Assembly (NCBI RefSeq): GCF_001887355.1
Contig: NZ_MPIN01000003.1
Span: 315,461 to 379,460 of the forward strand
Reading direction: 5' to 3'
From: Cystobacter ferrugineus
GTDB taxonomy: Bacteria; Myxococcota; Myxococcia; Myxococcales; Myxococcaceae
DNA: 64,000 bases
In this document: piece by piece, positions 42,607 to 51,022 of the stretch
Layout of the letters: every line of letters begins with the position of its first letter
Position numbering within the stretch: position 1 is the stretch's first letter
Notes under the pieces: generated by a model
The model's database searches: none
What the model was told of the DNA's origin: nothing
What the model saw: only the letters and a program-made list of their open reading frames with translations
Program-made: the position numbers and the translations under genes

Positions 42607-45600
42607 TCAGTTCATCACGTCGCGGCCCTTGCTCCCGGGCACCTCGGACACGGACGGGCCGGGGGCCGCGAGCGGGCCATGGCGTGGCACGTGGACGTGG
42701 AACGTCGCGCCCCCACCGGGTGTCTCCTCGATGCGGATGCGCCCGTGATGGGCCTCGATCACCTGGCGGATGACCCAGAGGCCCAGCCCGAGCCCGCCGT
42801 AGTTGCGCGCTGGCACGGCCCGCTCGAAACGCTCGAAGACGCGCTGGCGGTCGGCCGCCGGGATGCCGATGCCATGGTCCACGACCAAGAGCATCACCCC
42901 ACCACCTTCCGCGCGCAGGGTGACGTCCACGGGATGGCCCGCGCCGAACTTCAAGGCATTGGACAGCAGGTGGTGGAGCACCTGTTCCATGCGCTCCCGG
43001 TCGAAGAAGCCCTCCAGGGAGCCCTCGAGTTGGAGCCGCACCATGCAACCCTGCCGCCGGGCATCACCCTGATGGGCGAGCACCACGCCGCGCGCGAGCT
43101 CCGCCAGATCCACCTGGACCCGCGACAGCTGCATGCGGCCCGTGGTGAGCTGCGACACGTCCAGCAACGTCTCGATGAGCCCGGCCAGCCGGCGCGCGGA
43201 ACGGCGCGCCGTGTCCAACCGCTCGCCAATGCCGGGCAGGGAGGACACGTTCAGGCTCCGCTCGATGGCACCGAGCTGGAGCTGGAAGATGGTGAGCGGG
43301 GTCTTCAGCTCATGGGAGGCCACGGACAGGAAGTCGTCGCGGGCCCGCACGGCCTCCAGGAGGTGCTCCACCTGGGCCCGTTCCCGGGCCACCTCCCGGC
43401 GCATGCGCGTCCGCTCGAGATGGGCACGCACCCGGGTGAGCAGCTCCCGGGCGGAGAAGGGCTTGACGAGATAGTCATCCGCTCCGGACTCGAGTCCCTC
43501 GAGCGTGGCTTCCTCCCCGGCGCGGGCGGACAGCAGGAGGATGGGCAGGTCCTTGGTATGGGGTGCGGAACGCAGGGCGCGCAGCAGCCCCACGCCATCC
43601 AGCCGGGGCATCATCACGTCCGAGATGATGAGATCCGGTGGGTGGGCCAGGGCCACTTCCAGGGCCGTCTGTCCATCCGCCACCGCTTGCACCTCGAACC
43701 CGGCGGACAGCACCCGGTGGATGTAGTCGCGCACGTCCGCGTTGTCGTCCGCGAGGAGCACCCGCGCGCGAGGCCGGTTCGGCTCTGGTGCGACGGGCGG
43801 CGCCTCGACGGACGCCTGGACGGACCAGCGCAGCGCCTCCTCGACGTAGGGGGCGGCACCGGTCGCGGTGGAGGGCAATACCCGCGTGGCGCGCACCCGC
43901 TCCTCGGGCAGGTGCGCGAAGCCCAGGGGCACCTCGACGGTGAACGTCGTCCCCTGCCCCTCGGTGCTGTCCACCTTCACCTGCCCGCCGTGAAGCCGTA
44001 CCAGCTCATGCACCAGCGCGAGTCCGATGCCCGATCCCTCATGCGTCCGGGCATGCGCGTCCTTCACCCGGTGGAAGCGCTCGAAGAGGCGAGGCAGCTC
44101 CACGGCGGGGACGCCCGTTCCCGTGTCGCGCACCTCGAGGACGGCGTCCCCGTCCCGCTCGAAGGTGCGCACCGAGATGCTCCCCTTGTGGGTGAACTTG
44201 AAGGCGTTGGAGACGAGATTGAGGACGACCTTCTCCCAGAGTTCGCTGTCCAGGTAGACGGGCTGGGACAGCGGCGGGCAGTTCACGAGGAGTTGGAGTC
44301 CCGCGCGCTCCACCGCCGAGCGGAAGGTGCCCGCGAGGTCCGCGCAGAGCGTGGAGAAGTCGGCGGGAGCGAAGCTGGCCTCCATCCGCCCCGCCTCCAG
44401 CCGGGAGAAGTCCAGCAGCGTGTTGACGAGCCGCAGCAGCCGCCCCGCGTTGCGCTGGAGCGCCTCCAGCTCGGTGCGGACCTCCTCGGGCAATGGGCCC
44501 GCGCGCCCGGCGAGCAGATCCTGCGTGGGCCCCAGCATCAACGTCAGGGGCGTGCGGAACTCATGGCTGATGTTGCTGAAGAAGACCGTCTTGGCGCGAT
44601 CGAGCTCCGCCAGGGCCTCCGCGCGCCGCCGCTCCTCCTCGTAGGCACGGGCATTGCGCAGGGCCACCGACACCTGGCCCACCAGCAGCTCGAGGAAGGA
44701 GCGATAGCCCTCGTCGAGCGCCCGGTTGGGGCTGATCCCCACCACGAGCACGCCGAGCGGAGCACTCTGGCCCGCGGCGGCCACCGGCATCACCACCGCC
44801 GTGCGGACCGGATCCTCGAACGGGCCCCCCATCAGCGTGACGCGGCGCTCGACGTCCTCGACGAGCACCGTCTCGCCCTCGGCCGCGCGGGCCAGGGGCC
44901 ACACCGGCGCCCCTTCCTTCTGATCCACCCCGAGCGGACACGCCGCCGAGTTCTCCTCCAGACCGATGACACCATGGCGGGTGAACCCCTTGCCGTCCGG
45001 GTCGCGCAGGTACAGCAGCGCGAAGGGCACATCCAGAGGATGCTCGGCGATGGCGGTGACGACCTCCTCGCAGGTCTTCGCCACACTCCGGGTCACTCCC
45101 GCCCGGGAGGCCAGATCCCTCAAGAGCCGCAGCCGCCGCTCCCCGAGGAGCTGCTGCGTCACCTCGCTGCAGACGGCGAACATGCCGACGATCTTCCCCG
45201 TGTCATCCTCGGCCGGGGAGTGCGAGACGCTGAAATAGGACTCCTCGCGGTAGCCCGAGCGCTCCAGCAGGAGCATCAGGGCGGGCGTCCAGTTCGCCAC
45301 GCCGGTGGCCATCACCTGGTGGATCATCGGCCCGAGCGTGTCCCACGCCTCGGCCATGGTGACGCGGATGTCGAGCCCCAGCGCCGCCGGGTGCTTGTCG
45401 CCAATCAGCTTCGAGTAGGCATCATTGTAGAACTGGAGGAAGGACGGCCCCCACGTGAGGATCATGGGGTAGCGCGACGAGAGCATCGTGCGCACCAGGG
45501 CCTTCAAACTCTCGGGCCAGGTATCCATCGGACCCAGGCTGCTGGCGGACCAATCGTGTGCGCGGATGCGCACGTGCATTTCACTCGGACCGGCGAACAT
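42607..45600 (-). CDS. Hybrid sensor histidine kinase with two kinase cores flanking a receiver
   Basis: A 997-aa soluble protein. Order: PAS-like (about 20-155, with FYNDAYSKLIGDKH), GAF (about 160-315), first HisKA with His346 in SNISHEFRTPL and ATPase ELWEKVVLNLVSNAFKFT (455-470) to GSGIGLALV, receiver with Asp661 in LIISDVMMP and the VKP Lys, then a second HisKA with His763 in VASHELKTPL and a second ATPase ending GGLGLGLWVI. It can autophosphorylate twice and pass phosphate to its own receiver. The output partner is not encoded nearby. Start MFAGPSEM is a choice; MHVRIRAH (45579) or an upstream M are possible. Confidence 0.9.
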   Translation of the reverse strand: MFAGPSEMHVRIRAHDWSASSLGPMDTWPESLKALVRTMLSSRYPMILTWGPSFLQFYNDAYSKLIGDKHPAALGLDIRVTMAEAWDTLGPMIHQVMATGVANWTPALMLLLERSGYREESYFSVSHSPAEDDTGKIVGMFAVCSEVTQQLLGERRLRLLRDLASRAGVTRSVAKTCEEVVTAIAEHPLDVPFALLYLRDPDGKGFTRHGVIGLEENSAACPLGVDQKEGAPVWPLARAAEGETVLVEDVERRVTLMGGPFEDPVRTAVVMPVAAAGQSAPLGVLVVGISPNRALDEGYRSFLELLVGQVSVALRNARAYEEERRRAEALAELDRAKTVFFSNISHEFRTPLTLMLGPTQDLLAGRAGPLPEEVRTELEALQRNAGRLLRLVNTLLDFSRLEAGRMEASFAPADFSTLCADLAGTFRSAVERAGLQLLVNCPPLSQPVYLDSELWEKVVLNLVSNAFKFTHKGSISVRTFERDGDAVLEVRDTGTGVPAVELPRLFERFHRVKDAHARTHEGSGIGLALVHELVRLHGGQVKVDSTEGQGTTFTVEVPLGFAHLPEERVRATRVLPSTATGAAPYVEEALRWSVQASVEAPPVAPEPNRPRARVLLADDNADVRDYIHRVLSAGFEVQAVADGQTALEVALAHPPDLIISDVMMPRLDGVGLLRALRSAPHTKDLPILLLSARAGEEATLEGLESGADDYLVKPFSARELLTRVRAHLERTRMRREVARERAQVEHLLEAVRARDDFLSVASHELKTPLTIFQLQLGAIERSLNVSSLPGIGERLDTARRSARRLAGLIETLLDVSQLTTGRMQLSRVQVDLAELARGVVLAHQGDARRQGCMVRLQLEGSLEGFFDRERMEQVLHHLLSNALKFGAGHPVDVTLRAEGGGVMLLVVDHGIGIPAADRQRVFERFERAVPARNYGGLGLGLWVIRQVIEAHHGRIRIEETPGGGATFHVHVPRHGPLAAPGPSVSEVPGSKGRDVMN

Positions 45601-45709
45601 GGTGGGCGGCGACTCGGAGGAGGCTCGGGTGTTCTCGAAAAAAAGCCTGTAACAAGAGCGGTGTACAGTCGCATCCCCTTGAAGAGCGACCCGGAGAACA
45701 GGAGACAGG

Positions 45710-46348
45710 ATGCTCAAGAGGCTTTTTCTCGCACTGGGAGTCGCAATGGTGGGCTTGGCGGCCCTGGTGGCCTCTCGGCCCTCGGCCTACCGGACCGAAC
45801 GCGCCCTTCCCCTCGCCGCGCCCGCCGAGATTCCCTTCGCCCTGGTGAACGATCTGCACCGCTGGCGCCTGTGGTCCCCCTGGGACGCGCTCGAGCCGGG
45901 CATGAAGCGCCACTTCGATGGGCCCATCGCGGGCCCCGAGGCCGTCTACACCTGGACGGGCAATGCCAAGGCGGGCAAGGGGCGCGTGACGGTGCTGGAG
46001 ACCCGGCCCTACGAGCTCATCCGCGTGCGCTTCGAGCGCCTCGCGCCCCGGCCCTCCACGAGCACGCTCGACTTCACCTTCCAACCCACCGCCGAGGGCG
46101 TGCTGCTGCGCTGGAGCCAGGAGGGGCATCTGTCCTGGCTGGACAGGGCCCGGTCCCTGTTCACCGACCTGGAGGCACAACGGGGCGAGGCGCTCGACCA
46201 GGGATTGAAGGCGCTCGTCGCCGTGTCCGAGACCGAGGCGAGCAACCGGCGCGAGCGGGATGCGCTGATCAAGGCGCGCGCCGAGGAGAAGGCCCAGCGG
46301 GAGCAGGCCCCCGCGAATGAGCCGCCCGCCGCGCCGCCCTCTCCTTGA
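45710..46348 (+). CDS. SRPBCC / polyketide-cyclase-like membrane-anchored protein
   Basis: A 212-aa protein with an N-terminal membrane helix (FLALGVAMVGLAALVA). The START-like helix-grip fold is shown by FALVNDLHRWRLWSPWDALEPGMKRHFDGP (in parts) and VLETRPYELIRVRFERL, LDFTFQPTAEGVLLRW. Such domains hold hydrophobic ligands. The gene is divergent from the hybrid kinase gene, 109 bp apart. The C-terminal 35 residues are a charged coiled-coil and Pro tail. Confidence 0.83.
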   Translation: MLKRLFLALGVAMVGLAALVASRPSAYRTERALPLAAPAEIPFALVNDLHRWRLWSPWDALEPGMKRHFDGPIAGPEAVYTWTGNAKAGKGRVTVLETRPYELIRVRFERLAPRPSTSTLDFTFQPTAEGVLLRWSQEGHLSWLDRARSLFTDLEAQRGEALDQGLKALVAVSETEASNRRERDALIKARAEEKAQREQAPANEPPAAPPSP

Positions 46349-46360
46349 GCTGAGCTCGCC

Positions 46361-46840
46361 TCAACGCCCGCCCAGATTGGCGCAGGCCCGGGAGTCGCCC
46401 CCATCACAGGCGCGCCGCAGCAGCTTCGTGGCCTCGGCGTCGTTCTTCTCGGCGCAAGCGCCCGTGCGGTGACAGATGGCCGCGCTGAAGCAGCCCGCCG
46501 CGTCGCCCCCCTCACACGCCCGCATGTAAAGGGAATAGGCACGCGCGGGATCCGCGCTGACGCCGCGCCCCTGCCAGACGAGCGTCCCCAACACATTACA
46601 CACCCGGGCCACGCCCGCCTCGCAACCCCGCGTGTACAGCTCGACGGCGCGAGCCACCTCGCCCTTGCGCTCGGCCTCGGTGGCCGCGTCCACGCACCCC
46701 TTCACCGTTCCTCCCGGACAGGCCGCGTCCTGGGCCGCCAGCGCCGCCGCGCTCTTGTCCGGCGCGGGGGGCGTCGCGGGCTTCTCCGAGCACGCCCCCA
46801 GCAGGAACGACAGCCACGCCATCCTCCAAAAGCCTTGCAT
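46361..46840 (-). CDS. Sel1-like repeat lipoprotein, Cys-rich
   Basis: A 159-aa lipoprotein (LLGAC). Residues 45-159 consist of about three Sel1-type alpha-alpha repeats (AVELYTRGCEAGVARVCNVLG, AYSLYMRACEGGDAAGCFSA, ATKLLRRACDGGDSRACANLG), each with a Cys pair as in Helicobacter-type cysteine-rich Sel1 proteins. Sel1 solenoids bind protein partners; the target is unknown. The start is MQGFWRM, after which the signal is clear. It converges with the SRPBCC gene, 12 bp apart. Confidence 0.83.
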   Translation of the reverse strand: MQGFWRMAWLSFLLGACSEKPATPPAPDKSAAALAAQDAACPGGTVKGCVDAATEAERKGEVARAVELYTRGCEAGVARVCNVLGTLVWQGRGVSADPARAYSLYMRACEGGDAAGCFSAAICHRTGACAEKNDAEATKLLRRACDGGDSRACANLGGR

Positions 46841-47528
46841 CCCTTCCTCCTCATCCACCGTGTCGCCGCTCAATCCCTACCCACGCGGGCGCGGCCCACC
46901 GCGCCGCCGGTGTATCACAAACACCCGCCAGCCCATGGCCCGCTCTCCGCGCGAGGGCTCGAGCAATCAATTCCAGACGACCCCCCGCCCCTGTAGCCAT
47001 GCGGCGGGGTTGATCCCAACCCACCACCGGTAGGAAATGACCCGGCCCCGCACTCCGCCCCAGTGCCATATGGAGCACACGGTCCCACCCATGCCCCTGT
47101 CATCCCACGAAATCGGGGAAGGAGAGCGCTGTCATTGAAAATACGAATGTGCCGCGACCTGGGACCCCAGCACCGGGAGTGCGTCGATGACTGGATGAGA
47201 AGAACAGACGGTGCAATCACTGCCCTCTGGCGTGGAATTTATGAAAATGAGAAAACAGGAGCTGGAACTCCGCCCGCGACCGACCTCGTGGGGAGAACGC
47301 CCACACTGCACGATTCCAGATGTACTGGTTGTTCGAAGGATGCAGCCCCGAAAGTAGGATTCTCGCGTTGGCGTCTGATGTGTTGCGGACAAACCGCAAT
47401 CCCCGTTGTACATTTGACTCCGTAAAAAGTGCCGCTCCGGGTGAACCTGGGTTTCCAGTCCCCGCGGCCGACGTCTGACCCGCCGGGCGCTCCATTCACA
47501 TGGAAGCGTTCACGGCAGAGGAGTGCCC
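46841..47528. other. Long divergent intergenic region with an AT-richer segment
   Basis: These 688 bp separate the Sel1-like and GH44 genes. From about 47110 to 47440 the composition drops well below the local GC, and frames there lack coding character. I found no gene, RNA gene or transposase remnant. One short inverted repeat near 47383 is listed separately. Confidence 0.4.
47383..47399. promoter_or_regulatory. Small inverted repeat upstream of the GH44 gene
   Basis: TTGCGG, a five-base spacer and CCGCAA form a symmetric site 130 bases before the GH44 start. It could be an operator for the sugar-hydrolase gene. Six-base arms arise by chance often enough that this is weak. Confidence 0.3.
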
Positions 47529-49757
47529 ATGAATGCGCAGCAGTGGTGCCGTGACGTGTGGGTGGGGTTGTCTCGTACGCTCCGGGGGACGAGGCCATCC
47601 ACACCATGGCTCGCGGGATGGATGGCCCTCGCCGCCCTTCCCAGCTTTGCCCAGACGACCATCGCCATCGACGCGGGCGCCAACCGGCGCAGCATCAGTC
47701 CCTACATCTATGGTGTGGCCCATGGGACCCAGGCGCAACTGAGCGAACTCAACTCTCCACTCAATCGTAACGGAGGCAACGCCGCTTCCCGTTACAATTG
47801 GCAGCAGAACGCCTCCAACCGCGGCCGGGACTGGTATTTCGAGAGCCTGGCCCACAGCAGCCCGGAGCCGGGTGGCCAGGTGGATGCGTTCATCGCCAGC
47901 ACCCAGGCGGCGGGAGCGGAACCGGCCATCACCATTCCCATGGTGGGCTGGGCGGCGAAGCTGGGTGCCAATCGCTCGCGGCTGGCCAGCTTCTCCATCG
48001 CGAAGTACGGCCCGCAGACGGCCAGCGACACCGCGTGGTTCCCCGACGCCGGCAATGGCATCCGGCTGCTGGATGGCGAGTTCGTGGTCAATGAGCCCAA
48101 CGACGCCAACACCCCCGTGGATCCGGACTTCCAGGCGGGGTGGATCCAACACCTGCGCACGCAGTGGGGGACGGCGGCCCAGGGCGGCATCCGCCTCTTC
48201 GCCATGGATAACGAGCCCAGCCTCTGGTACTCCAATCACCGCGACGTGCATCCCGTCGGCGCGACCCTCGAGGAGGTACGCGACAAGCACATCGCCTACG
48301 CCACCATGGTGAAGGAAGTGGAGCCCAATGCCCTCGTGATGGGTCCCGAGGAGTGGGGCTGGAGTGGCTACTTCTACAGCGGCTATGACCAGCAGTATGT
48401 CAACGAGCGGGAGGACTACTCCGAGTTCCCCGATCGCGAAGCGCACGGAAACGTGGACTATCTGCCGTGGTGGCTCGGAGAGCTGCGCCGGCACGAGCAG
48501 GCCACGGGCCGCCGGCTGTTGGATATCTTCACCGTGCACTACTACCCCCAGGGCGGCGAGTTCAGCACGAACGTCACCTCCACCATGCAACTGCGGCGCA
48601 ACCGCTCCACGCGCTCGCTCTGGGATCCCAACTACGTGGACGAGACGTGGATCAATGACAAGGTCTCGCTCATCCCCCGGCTGAAGGGCTGGGTGCAGAG
48701 CAACTACCCGGGCACGAAGGTGGGCATCACCGAGTACAACTGGGGCGCGGAAAACCACATCAACGGGGCCATCGCGCAGGCGGACGTGCTCGGCATCTTC
48801 GGCCGCGAGGGCTTGGACTATGGCATCCGCTGGGAGACTCCCGCGGAGAGCACGCCCACCTTCAAGGCGATGAAGCTGTACCGCAACTACGACGGCAAGA
48901 AGTCGACCTTCGGAGATCTGAGCGTGTCGTGCACCGTGCCGAATCCGGATCAGCTATCGGCGTTCGCCGCCGAGCGCTCGTCGGATGGGGCCCTCACCGT
49001 CATGGTCATCAACAAGGCACTGTCGGGCACGGCGTCGCTCTCGCTCCAGCTCGCCCGCTTCAACGCGGGGGCGATCAGCCAGCGCTGGCAGCTCACGTCC
49101 GCCAACAGCATCACCCGGCTGACGGACGTGGCCGTGTCCGGCGGGCGGGTGAGCACCACGGTGCCGGCTTCGAGCATTACCCTGTTCGTCGTTCCCGCCA
49201 AGAGCGGCACCAATCAGCCTCCCGTGGCCCGCATCACGGCCACGCCCTCGACGGGCTCCGCCCCGCTGCTGGTGAGCTTCAACGGCTCGGCGTCCTCGGA
49301 TGCCGACGGAACGATCACCTCGTATGCCTGGAACTTCGGCGATGGGCAGCAGGGCAGCGGCACCACGGTGACCCACAGCTATGCCCAGCCGGGCAATTAC
49401 ACCGCGACGCTCACGGTGACGGACTCGGGCGGCGCCAGCGCCTCCACCACCGTGGCCATCACCGTGACCACGACCAGTACCTCGCTGGCCGCTCCGACCA
49501 GCTTCTATGCCGTGGCCTCGGGTTCGAACGTGACCCTGCGCTGGAAGGACAACTCGACGAACGAGGAAGGCTTCATCCTCGAGCGCGCGGTGGAGTCGTG
49601 GCCCCTGGAATTCGTGATCATCGGACGGACGGGCGCCAACGCGACCTTGTTCGTGGATCCGAACGTGCCCGTGGGTGAGTACGTGTACCGGGTCAGGGCC
49701 TTCGCGGGCACGGCCGTCTCCGCGTACTCCAATCAGGACGGCGCCGAAGTGGAATGA
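47529..49757 (+). CDS. Secreted GH44 endoglucanase/xyloglucanase with PKD and FN3-like modules
   Basis: A 742-aa protein with a signal peptide (WMALAALPSFAQ). The GH44 barrel (about 45-455) has NRNGGNAASRYNWQQNASN, acid Glu229 in AMDNEPSLW and nucleophile Glu402 in ITEYNWG, with DIFTVHYYPQ. A beta domain follows to about 545, then a PKD domain (SFNGSASSDADGTITSYAWNFGDG) and a C-terminal FN3-like module. GH44 enzymes cut beta-1,4-glucans, including xyloglucan. ATG at 47529 is preferred over GTG two codons upstream because a gaggag site lies six bases before it. Confidence 0.94.
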   Translation: MNAQQWCRDVWVGLSRTLRGTRPSTPWLAGWMALAALPSFAQTTIAIDAGANRRSISPYIYGVAHGTQAQLSELNSPLNRNGGNAASRYNWQQNASNRGRDWYFESLAHSSPEPGGQVDAFIASTQAAGAEPAITIPMVGWAAKLGANRSRLASFSIAKYGPQTASDTAWFPDAGNGIRLLDGEFVVNEPNDANTPVDPDFQAGWIQHLRTQWGTAAQGGIRLFAMDNEPSLWYSNHRDVHPVGATLEEVRDKHIAYATMVKEVEPNALVMGPEEWGWSGYFYSGYDQQYVNEREDYSEFPDREAHGNVDYLPWWLGELRRHEQATGRRLLDIFTVHYYPQGGEFSTNVTSTMQLRRNRSTRSLWDPNYVDETWINDKVSLIPRLKGWVQSNYPGTKVGITEYNWGAENHINGAIAQADVLGIFGREGLDYGIRWETPAESTPTFKAMKLYRNYDGKKSTFGDLSVSCTVPNPDQLSAFAAERSSDGALTVMVINKALSGTASLSLQLARFNAGAISQRWQLTSANSITRLTDVAVSGGRVSTTVPASSITLFVVPAKSGTNQPPVARITATPSTGSAPLLVSFNGSASSDADGTITSYAWNFGDGQQGSGTTVTHSYAQPGNYTATLTVTDSGGASASTTVAITVTTTSTSLAAPTSFYAVASGSNVTLRWKDNSTNEEGFILERAVESWPLEFVIIGRTGANATLFVDPNVPVGEYVYRVRAFAGTAVSAYSNQDGAEVE

Positions 49758-49835
49758 GCCGAGGCCTCGGGGTTGCCCCCGTGGCCGGCGACACCCACCG
49801 CGTCCCCTCCCACCGAGAGGACGCGGCCAGGCACC

Positions 49836-50675
49836 TCAGTGAACGAAGGTCTCGACGGGGCGGAGGAAGTCCACCGGCTCGTCGCGGACGCCGCTCTTGA
49901 ACCGCGGGCGCAGTTCCACGAGCCGCTTCACCAGGTCCACGTTGGTGATGGGTCCCACCTTGAACGGCGGCCGGCCCCCCGTGGCGATGCCCGGCTCGAA
50001 GGGCACCACACCCGCCACCTCCTGAATCGCCCCGAGGAAGCCCTCGCTCAAGGAGATCCGCGAGGAGCAGGTGGAGCAGGTGGCGATGTCATACCGTCTC
50101 CAACTGGGCGAGGTAGCTCGCGTCGAAGCTGGCGTGGGTGCCCAGCTGCGCCCACTGCTGCGCCCAGTCGATGACCTGACGGCAGCCGGAGCGCGGCACG
50201 CCGTACTCGAAGATGACGGTGAACTCCTTGAGGTCGCAGCTCGCCTCCGTGCCAGCACCCCACGGGGAGGGACGGGTCACCCCGAACACGAAGCGCAGCT
50301 CACCCGCGTCGGAGGAGCCGCCGTAGCCCCCACCCGAGCTCTTGCCGAGATCGATGCGGTTGACGATGGCCAGCAGCCGGAACGGCGCGATGTCGAGATT
50401 GAGCGACCCGCCGAGCAGGACTTCATTGCGATGGGTACTGGGATTGACGACGAGGGCCGAGGAAATCCCGCTGGCGGTGGCCCAGGGTTGAATCACCTTG
50501 GCGAACATGTCGGTGCGCGCCGGGACGTTGTCCCCATTGACGGTATAGTTGTTGACCCAGAGCGACAACCAGTCCTTCACGAAGCTCTCGGGCGTCTGGC
50601 CCGAGCCCTGCGCCAGCTCTCGCATGACGGTGTCCCCCTGGTGAGTGCCCCCAGGGTGGCTACTGTCTAGGACAA
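49836..50675 (-). pseudogene. Decayed gene of a conserved secreted-protein family, two frames
   Basis: Two parts of one protein occur in different frames. The upstream part, starting near MRELAQGSGQTPESFVKDW, continues through LLAIVNRIDLGKSS, AGELRFVFGV and VIFEYGVPRSGCRQVIDWA to a stop at 50089. The downstream part, ISLSEGFLGAIQEVAGVVPFEP to VDFLRPVETFVH, reads in another frame from about 50057 to 49836. The N-terminal signal and domain expected before MREL are missing, and the middle appears deleted. The family name is not certain (myxobacterial hypothetical proteins with an NRIDL strand). A frameshift alone would not explain the loss. Confidence 0.6.
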
Positions 50676-50742
50676 GAAAACCATTCCTATCAAAGCAAGC
50701 ACAATCAGGAAGTAGCGGAACGCCCGGGGAATCCTTTTCAAT

Positions 50743-50813
50743 GTGTTGCTTCCGGAGCAACACCCGTGTGTAGCATCAAAAGCAACAGGGAAGGTGTTGC
50801 TTCCGGAGCAACA
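50743..50813. repeat. Two copies of a short hairpin repeat
   Basis: TGTTGCTTCCGGAGCAACA occurs at 50744-50762 and 50795-50813. Each folds as a 7-8 bp stem (TGTTGCT/AGCAACA) with a TCCGG loop. The two copies lie 51 bases apart between the decayed gene and the phospholipase gene. They could be transcript hairpins, operators or remnants of a mobile repeat. Confidence 0.65.
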
Positions 50814-51022
50814 AAGCCATCAGAGGCGGGTGGAGACGGGAACCCGGAAATGGAGCAACAGACAAGCCTGCCCCACGTGGAAGATGGAGGAGTCGAGTGG
50901 CCCCACGTCGAGGAAGCCACCCAAGCAGCCGGTGCATGCGGTTCGCGCCTCCATTCATGTCATACTCCTCGTGCGAGTGCCTGGGCTCACCGGGTACTCA
51001 CTCTACCGTGGAGATCGCAGCC

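Noticed and set aside
42604..46320. Plus-strand frame of 1238 codons
   Set aside because: It lies opposite the hybrid kinase, whose domains are unmistakable; the long open frame is a side effect of high GC.
47063..47425. Plus-strand frame of 120 codons in the AT-richer gap
   Set aside because: No ribosome site, no domain, mixed codon use; no transposase similarity seen.
49759..49770. Perfect palindrome CCGAGGCCTCGG after the GH44 gene
   Set aside because: A palindrome of this length with no loop cannot form a good terminator hairpin and is expected by chance in DNA of this GC.
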